Of a stretch of DNA of 64,000 nucleotides, positions 59,442-64,000 are shown in pieces (position 1 is the first letter of the stretch; each line of letters opens with the position of its first letter). Source of the stretch: Limnohabitans sp. 2KL-27 (GTDB lineage Bacteria; Pseudomonadota; Gammaproteobacteria; Burkholderiales; Burkholderiaceae_C). Below the pieces are notes generated by a model. It made no database searches, had not been told where the DNA came from, and worked only from the letters and a program-made list of their open reading frames with translations. Location: the NCBI RefSeq assembly GCF_001269345.1, contig NZ_CXOP01000002.1:1736853-1800852 (forward strand), in the 5' to 3' direction. The position numbers and the translations under genes were made by a program.

Positions 59442-62400
59442 ATGAAGTCCCACAACCCGGCTCAGTGGTTCCCGCCCTCGCAACTGGCTTTTTACTTTGA
59501 CCAGGGCGCTTGGTCGCGCGGCACCACCCTCTACCTGCAAGACAAGGTCTTGTCTTCACAGCTCATGCCTGATGGCGACGGCTGGCGTTTGCAAGGCCAG
59601 GTGCAGGGCAACGATGCACAGCCCTATTCGGTCAATGCCGAATTGCGCGTGAGCGCGGGCGGCAACTTGAGCGATTGGCGAAGTGGTTGCACCTGCCCGG
59701 TCGGCCGTTACTGCAAGCACGGTGCGGCGCTGGGCATTTTGGCGTCGATGCAAGGGCTGGCCTTGCTCAACGAGTGGGGCCCCGATGGTCCTTCCGACGA
59801 GGTGCTGGAGCGCCGCTCCCAGATGGAAAAAGAGCGGGCCCTGAACCACGCCGAATACCTGGTGCGTGACTGGCTGACACGCCTTGAACATGCCAACGGT
59901 CCGCCCGCCTACACCTTGCCGAGTGCCACGCTCGATCAGTTTGTGTACAGCTTATCGGTCGTTCAAAACGCCTCCAAACCCTTGTTTCACTTGGCCGTTA
60001 AGCGGGCAGCGCAAAAGCGCAACGGCGAGTGGGGCAAAGCCAAAAAGCTGAGCACCGAGCCGTCGCCACACGACCCCATTTGGCAAACCAGCAGCCCCTT
60101 GGACCGTGATATTTTTGACCTGTTGAAGGCTTGTCCGGCTGCCAGCAGCTTCAGCGCCTATGGTTTTCAAAACGAGGTCAAGCTGCAGGGCATGCCGGGC
60201 CAATTGTTGTTGAAGTTGTGCAGTCAGACCGGCCGCTTGGTCTCGGACGATGGCATCGCTTTGCGCTGGCAAGACGCGCCAGAGACGTTGGTGGGTGCAT
60301 GGCGCGAGGTCAAAGGCCAAGACCATTTGCCCGATGGCTGGCAGCTGACCATGCAGCCGCAGCGCCCGGGGGTGGTGTTTGGTCTGAACCAGCCGCCTTT
60401 TTTCATGGACACGGAGCAGGGCGTTTGTGGCCCCTTGGACACGCAGGGCCTGAGTGCCAATGCCCTTCAAGTGCTGTCCAATTCGCCCGTTTTGCCAGAG
60501 AGCGTGGCCTTCAAGTTCCAAAACCAGTTGCTCGAGCGTTTGGGTCCTGTGCGCTTGCCGCCCGTGATCGAGCAGATGCCCGAGATTCGGGAGGTCAAAC
60601 CCCGCGCTGTCCTTGAGATTGCGCCCGTGCACCCCGCCGACCGTGGTGTTCAGGGGCTGTTTTTGGCCGAATTGACGTTTGACTATGACGGTCACCGCGG
60701 CTTTTGGCCTGGCACCTCAAGCCGTGTCATGGTGGGGCAGGGCAAACAAGCGCGGATGTTGCTGCGCGATTTGCCCAGCGAGCGCAAAGCCTGGGATTCG
60801 GTGACCGCGTTGGGGCTGGTGACATTGGACGCCAACCTGCTGGTGGTGCCGCCCGATCAATCGCAGCAGCGCTGGCTGGAATGGGTCGAGAGTGACTTTG
60901 CACCCTTGCGCCAAGCGGGCTTGGACGTGCATTTCATCGCGGGCGCTACCCCTTGGCTGCGCCAGGCCGATGACGTGCACATCGATTTGACGGGGGATGC
61001 TGAAGCGCCGGAAACCTCACCGTGGTTTGACTTGTCGTTGGGCATGGACATCGACGGCAAACGGGTGAACATCCTGCCTTGGGTGCCGACGATTTTGGCG
61101 ACGCTCGCTCAAATCAGCAGCGCGACCCCCGAGGGCGACAAGGCCGGCTTGCCGCCGTATTTGTACCTGCCCGACTTGCAAGGCGAGGGATTTGTCAAGT
61201 TGCCCACCGCCAAAATCGAGCCTTGGCTGAGCACCCTGATGGAGTTGGTGTCCGAGCGCGGACGCGATTGGGGCGGCGATGAACTGCGCCTGTCCCGTCT
61301 GGAAGCCCTGCGCACCGCAGCTTCCCTGGGCGAGGGTGTGGCCTGGGCGGGTGCCCAAAGCCTCATGAATCTGGTGGAGCAAATGCGCGGCCTTGACAGC
61401 TTGCCTGTGGTCAATGCACCCGGCAGCTTGCAAGCCACCTTGCGGCCATACCAGCAGCAGGGCTTGAACTGGTTGCAGTTCTTGCGCAAGCACCACTTGG
61501 CCGGTATCTTGGCCGATGACATGGGTCTGGGCAAAACCCTGCAGACGCTCGCGCACATCCTGACCGAGAAGGAAGCCGGTCGCCTCATCCATCCCGCTTT
61601 GATCGTGGCCCCGGTGACGTTGCTGAGCAATTGGCAGCGCGAAGCCGCCCGCTTTTGCCCCAGTCTGCACACCCACATTCACCATGGCCTGACACGCCAC
61701 GATGCCGCTCAAGACCTGAGCGGTTTTGACATCGTGCTCACGCCTTACTCCTTGTTGCACCGTGACCGCGAGCTGTGGATGGCCACCGATTGGCACCTGC
61801 TGGTGCTGGACGAAGCGCAAAACATCAAGAACGCCAACACCCACGCCGCGCAAACCGTGGGCGACATCCCAGCACGGCATCGCCTGTGCTTGTCGGGCAC
61901 GCCCATGGAAAACCACTTGGGTGAGTTGTGGAGCCTGTTTCACTTTTTGATGCCTGGTTTTTTGGGCAGCCAAAAGCGCTTTGGCGAACTGTTTCGCCAC
62001 CCGATCGAGCGCTTGGGCCACAGCGAAAAAATGGACCAGCTGCGCAAGCGCATCACACCCTTTATGCTGCGCCGCACCAAAGACGTGGTCGCCAGCGAGC
62101 TGCCGCCCAAGATCGAAACCTTGATGCCTGTGCCGCTCCAAGGCCAGCAGGCCGACCTGTACGAAACCATCCGTTTGGGCATGGAAAAAACCGTGCGCGA
62201 TGCCCTGAACGCACAGGGTTTGGCCAAATCCCAAATCACCATTCTGGATGCGTTGCTCAAGCTGCGCCAAGTGTGCTGTGACCCGCGCCTGCTCAAACTG
62301 GGCACAGCCAGCCAAGTGCAGCAATCGGCCAAGCTCGAGCAACTGCTCGACATGTTGCCCGAGATGGTGGCGGAGGGGCGCAAGATTTTGCTGTTCTCGC

Positions 62401-62840
62401 AGTTCACCCAGATGCTCAGCCTGATTGAGCAGGAGCTTCCGCGTCTGGGCATTCCATGGGTCAAGCTCACGGGCCAAAGCAAAAAACGCGACGCCCTCAT
62501 TGAGCAGTTCACCAGCGGGCAGGTGCCACTTTTCCTGATCAGCCTGAAGGCCGGGGGCGTGGGCTTGAACTTGCCGCAGGCCGACACGGTGATCCATTAC
62601 GACCCGTGGTGGAACCCTGCGGTGGAAAACCAGGCCACCGACCGGGCCCACCGCATCGGCCAAACCCAAAGCGTGTGGGTGCTCAAACTTGTGGCCCAAG
62701 GCACGATTGAGGAGCGCATGCTGGCCCTGCAAGAGCGCAAAGCCCAACTTGCGCAAGACATGTATTCTGGCGCGGTGCAACGCAAAGAGCCGTTGTTTGG
62801 CGAGTCCGATCTGAACGAGTTGTTCAAGCCGCTGGGATGA
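59442..62840 (+). CDS. SWIM zinc finger/SNF2-family helicase-like ATPase
   Basis: 1132-residue Swi2/Snf2-type protein. A SWIM zinc finger is near the start with Cys83, Cys85, Cys91 and His93 ([11 protein letters not shown]). After a 500-residue middle region comes the SNF2 ATPase: Walker [13 protein letters not shown] (near 690), [11 protein letters not shown] (Walker B, DEAQ), [16 protein letters not shown], and helicase C with [20 protein letters not shown] and DRAHRIGQT. It probably moves along DNA to displace proteins, as HepA/RapA-like enzymes do on RNA polymerase; the exact target is unknown. It may be co-transcribed with purL. Confidence 0.92.
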   Translation: MKSHNPAQWFPPSQLAFYFDQGAWSRGTTLYLQDKVLSSQLMPDGDGWRLQGQVQGNDAQPYSVNAELRVSAGGNLSDWRSGCTCPVGRYCKHGAALGILASMQGLALLNEWGPDGPSDEVLERRSQMEKERALNHAEYLVRDWLTRLEHANGPPAYTLPSATLDQFVYSLSVVQNASKPLFHLAVKRAAQKRNGEWGKAKKLSTEPSPHDPIWQTSSPLDRDIFDLLKACPAASSFSAYGFQNEVKLQGMPGQLLLKLCSQTGRLVSDDGIALRWQDAPETLVGAWREVKGQDHLPDGWQLTMQPQRPGVVFGLNQPPFFMDTEQGVCGPLDTQGLSANALQVLSNSPVLPESVAFKFQNQLLERLGPVRLPPVIEQMPEIREVKPRAVLEIAPVHPADRGVQGLFLAELTFDYDGHRGFWPGTSSRVMVGQGKQARMLLRDLPSERKAWDSVTALGLVTLDANLLVVPPDQSQQRWLEWVESDFAPLRQAGLDVHFIAGATPWLRQADDVHIDLTGDAEAPETSPWFDLSLGMDIDGKRVNILPWVPTILATLAQISSATPEGDKAGLPPYLYLPDLQGEGFVKLPTAKIEPWLSTLMELVSERGRDWGGDELRLSRLEALRTAASLGEGVAWAGAQSLMNLVEQMRGLDSLPVVNAPGSLQATLRPYQQQGLNWLQFLRKHHLAGILADDMGLGKTLQTLAHILTEKEAGRLIHPALIVAPVTLLSNWQREAARFCPSLHTHIHHGLTRHDAAQDLSGFDIVLTPYSLLHRDRELWMATDWHLLVLDEAQNIKNANTHAAQTVGDIPARHRLCLSGTPMENHLGELWSLFHFLMPGFLGSQKRFGELFRHPIERLGHSEKMDQLRKRITPFMLRRTKDVVASELPPKIETLMPVPLQGQQADLYETIRLGMEKTVRDALNAQGLAKSQITILDALLKLRQVCCDPRLLKLGTASQVQQSAKLEQLLDMLPEMVAEGRKILLFSQFTQMLSLIEQELPRLGIPWVKLTGQSKKRDALIEQFTSGQVPLFLISLKAGGVGLNLPQADTVIHYDPWWNPAVENQATDRAHRIGQTQSVWVLKLVAQGTIEERMLALQERKAQLAQDMYSGAVQRKEPLFGESDLNELFKPLG

Positions 62841-62856
62841 AAGATGGGAATCGACT

Positions 62857-63210
62857 TTGTTGAAAGTCTTGCTTTTCTTCGCTTTGGCTTGCGTCAGTGC
62901 TTGCAGCCCCGACAAGACGACGGATGTACCTCCCACCCAAACCCAAATGGGTGCATGGGCCCCCATCGACGCTTTTAACCCCGATGTTCAAGAAGCTGCG
63001 CGCTTTGCGGTGCAAACTTTTGCAGTTCAAAACAAGGTTCGAGTGCTTTTCAAAGAAGTCACCCAAGCCCGCCAGCAGGTGGTGGCCGGCCTCAACTTAC
63101 AGTTGCAGCTTCAAGTGACACTGGACGGCGCCCCTAAAAACGTCAACGTGACGGTGTGGCGACAGCTCTATGGGGACTACCGTTTGCAGTCTTGGGATTG
63201 GGTGGACTGA
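62857..63210 (+). CDS. Cystatin-like lipoprotein
   Basis: 117 residues starting at a TTG (62857) with GGGA 7 nt upstream. A type II signal peptide ends in the lipobox VSAC (Cys16), so the mature protein would be membrane-anchored. The mature part follows the cystatin pattern: Gly32-Ala-Trp-Ala-Pro (N-terminal Gly), helix DVQEAARFAVQTF close to the plant-cystatin LARFAV motif, the first hairpin loop QQVVAG (Gln74-Gly78 is QVVAG), then VTVWRQLYGDYRLQSW. The second-loop Trp of typical cystatins seems replaced by Tyr. Family role: tight-binding inhibitor of papain-type Cys proteases; this is inference here. It follows the SNF2 gene by 16 nt. Confidence 0.75.
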   Translation: MLKVLLFFALACVSACSPDKTTDVPPTQTQMGAWAPIDAFNPDVQEAARFAVQTFAVQNKVRVLFKEVTQARQQVVAGLNLQLQLQVTLDGAPKNVNVTVWRQLYGDYRLQSWDWVD

Positions 63211-63216
63211 TGGCGG

Positions 63217-63271
63217 ACTTTACAAAGGTGACTTGATCGGTAATAATAAATTTATTACGCGAGAAAATGCC
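63217..63271 (+). promoter_or_regulatory. Promoter and palindromic operator of the toxin-antitoxin pair
   Basis: TTTACA (63219-63224) and a TAATAAT (63241-63247) form a good -35/-10 pair at 16-17 bp. A perfect 14-bp palindrome TAATAAATTTATTA (63244-63257) overlaps the -10. It lies 14 nt before the antitoxin ATG and is AT-rich in a GC-rich genome, as expected for a ribbon-helix-helix autoregulator. Confidence 0.55.
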
Positions 63272-63526
63272 ATGACCACCACCGTCAAACTGCCTGACCC
63301 TTTGGAAAAATCCCTTCGCCAGCGATGTGCGCAAGAAGGCCGCAGCATCAGCGAAGTCATGCGCGATGCACTCACTGCGTATTTGGCTCAGCCTGCAGTC
63401 ACCGCATCGGCTTTTGCCTTGGGCGAGGGCGTTTTTGGGCGATTTGCAGGAAAAGATGATTTGGCCGAAACCCACAAAATCCAAGTGCTTGATGTGTGGG
63501 AAGACAAGCAGGGACGGCGTTCATGA
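63272..63526 (+). CDS. Ribbon-helix-helix antitoxin (VapB/CopG-like)
   Basis: 84-residue protein with an N-terminal ribbon-helix-helix DNA-binding fold: strand TTTVKLPDPLEKSLR and helices GRSISEVMRDALTAYL. The rest (about 45-84) is an acidic tail likely to cap the toxin. The ATG at 63272 fits the RHH start; an upstream ATG at 63170 would overlap the cystatin gene. Its stop overlaps the toxin ATG by ATGA. Autoregulation through the upstream palindrome is expected. Confidence 0.88.
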   Translation: MTTTVKLPDPLEKSLRQRCAQEGRSISEVMRDALTAYLAQPAVTASAFALGEGVFGRFAGKDDLAETHKIQVLDVWEDKQGRRS

Positions 63527-64000
63527 CCCGCGTGGAAAAACGACCGCTTGCTGTCCAAGAGCCCCATGCGCTTTACTTGCGCCACTTACCCGTGCAAGAC
63601 GCCCTGATCGACAGCGGCCCTTTGCTGGCCTTGTTCAATCGGGGTGACAAATGGCATGCACCTACTTTGGCCTTGCTGCAAGCTCAGCCGCAGTTGCGTC
63701 TGCACAGCACTTGGCCCGTTTTGACCGAGGTGTGCGCCCTGTTGGCGAGGCGCATCCACAACGACGCAGCGCTTGATTTTTTGCAGTGGGTGCAGCGCGG
63801 CGCGGTGCAGCTGGACAGTCCTGCCGACTGGAGCTTGACCAGCGTGTTGGCCATTTGCCAGCGTTTTGCCACTTTGCCGCTGGACTTGGCAGACGCCTCG
63901 ATCGCCGAAGCCGCTGAACGTCTAGGCATTCGGCATGTGGTGTCGATCGACCAAGACTTCGATGTTTACCGGGATGCCAAAGGGCAAGCCTTGGTCAATT
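63523..64000 (+). CDS. PIN-domain toxin (VapC-like), 3' end outside window
   Basis: Partial: 159 residues are visible and the frame is open at the window edge. It is a PIN-domain ribonuclease: Asp30 in DALIDSGPLLALF, Glu69 in WPVLTEVCALL, Asp124 in LPLDLADASIAEA and Asp143 in VVSIDQDFDVY form the acidic metal site. The ATG overlaps the antitoxin stop. A GTG at 63592, closer to the first Asp, is a possible shorter start. It likely cleaves RNA (tRNA or rRNA) and is held by the preceding antitoxin. Confidence 0.88.
   Translation, partial: MTRVEKRPLAVQEPHALYLRHLPVQDALIDSGPLLALFNRGDKWHAPTLALLQAQPQLRLHSTWPVLTEVCALLARRIHNDAALDFLQWVQRGAVQLDSPADWSLTSVLAICQRFATLPLDLADASIAEAAERLGIRHVVSIDQDFDVYRDAKGQALVN

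Noticed and set aside
61017..62966. Long minus-strand open frame (649 codons) opposite the SNF2 gene
   Set aside because: Antisense to the helicase motifs; composition is typical of a shadow frame and it has no Shine-Dalgarno or family features.

Overview
The window is a GC-rich, gene-dense stretch of a Gram-negative bacterial chromosome. Outer-membrane assembly lipoproteins (BamB, BamD), the HisZ/short-HisG type of histidine synthesis, and the gene orders sucA-sucB-lpd-zapE and ndk-rlmN-rodZ-ispG-hisS-yfgM-bamB-der-hfq-hflXKC-hisZ-purA point to a betaproteobacterium of the order Burkholderiales, most likely Comamonadaceae (Limnohabitans/Rhodoferax-like; this placement is from recalled family resemblance, not from a search). 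I see no rRNA, tRNA, CRISPR array, insertion sequence or prophage.

Layout. 1-8 kb: the 3' part of a penicillin-acylase-type hydrolase gene, a small HTH/pseudo-receiver regulator, an MFS exporter, a RecQ-family helicase with a decayed phosphoribosyltransferase tail, an unknown protein, a VOC protein and an isochorismatase-like hydrolase. 8-17 kb: propionyl-CoA synthetase, then the 2-oxoglutarate dehydrogenase operon (E1, E2, E3) with an internal hairpin terminator, followed by zapE. 17-24 kb: zapE, two small proteins and a DinG/YoaA-type helicase form a tightly overlapped operon that runs tail-to-tail into bamD. bamD is divergent from rluD, and scpB-rluB follow. 24-39 kb: the long ndk-to-purA housekeeping superoperon, much of it joined by 1-8 nt overlaps. 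It covers tRNA/rRNA modification and synthesis (RlmN, HisS), isoprenoids (IspG), cell shape (RodZ), outer-membrane assembly (YfgM, BamB), ribosome GTPases (Der, HflX), RNA chaperone Hfq, the HflKC control of FtsH, and His/purine synthesis.

39-55 kb: a phosphoribosyltransferase, cystathionine beta-lyase-like enzyme, a DUF2189 membrane protein, mnmH-tesA divergent from an ABC ATPase (start codons overlapping in a GCATGC), rlmB, a lipoprotein, a split chromate transporter pair, YigZ, radical-SAM YgiQ, map-glnD (nitrogen sensing) and a SAF-domain dehydrogenase. 55-64 kb: purL, a SWIM/SNF2 helicase, then an accessory-looking end with a small lipoprotein that reads as a bacterial cystatin and a ribbon-helix-helix/PIN toxin-antitoxin pair cut by the window edge.

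Most of the window is ordinary core genome. The items most worth a second look are the cystatin-like lipoprotein (62857-63210), the TA operator palindrome, the overlapping divergent starts at 43961-43962 with an ABC ATPase lacking a permease, the RecQ helicase with a degenerate PRTase domain, the regulator with a pseudo-receiver domain, the rlmN-rodZ junction without pilF, and the terminator inside the odh operon.
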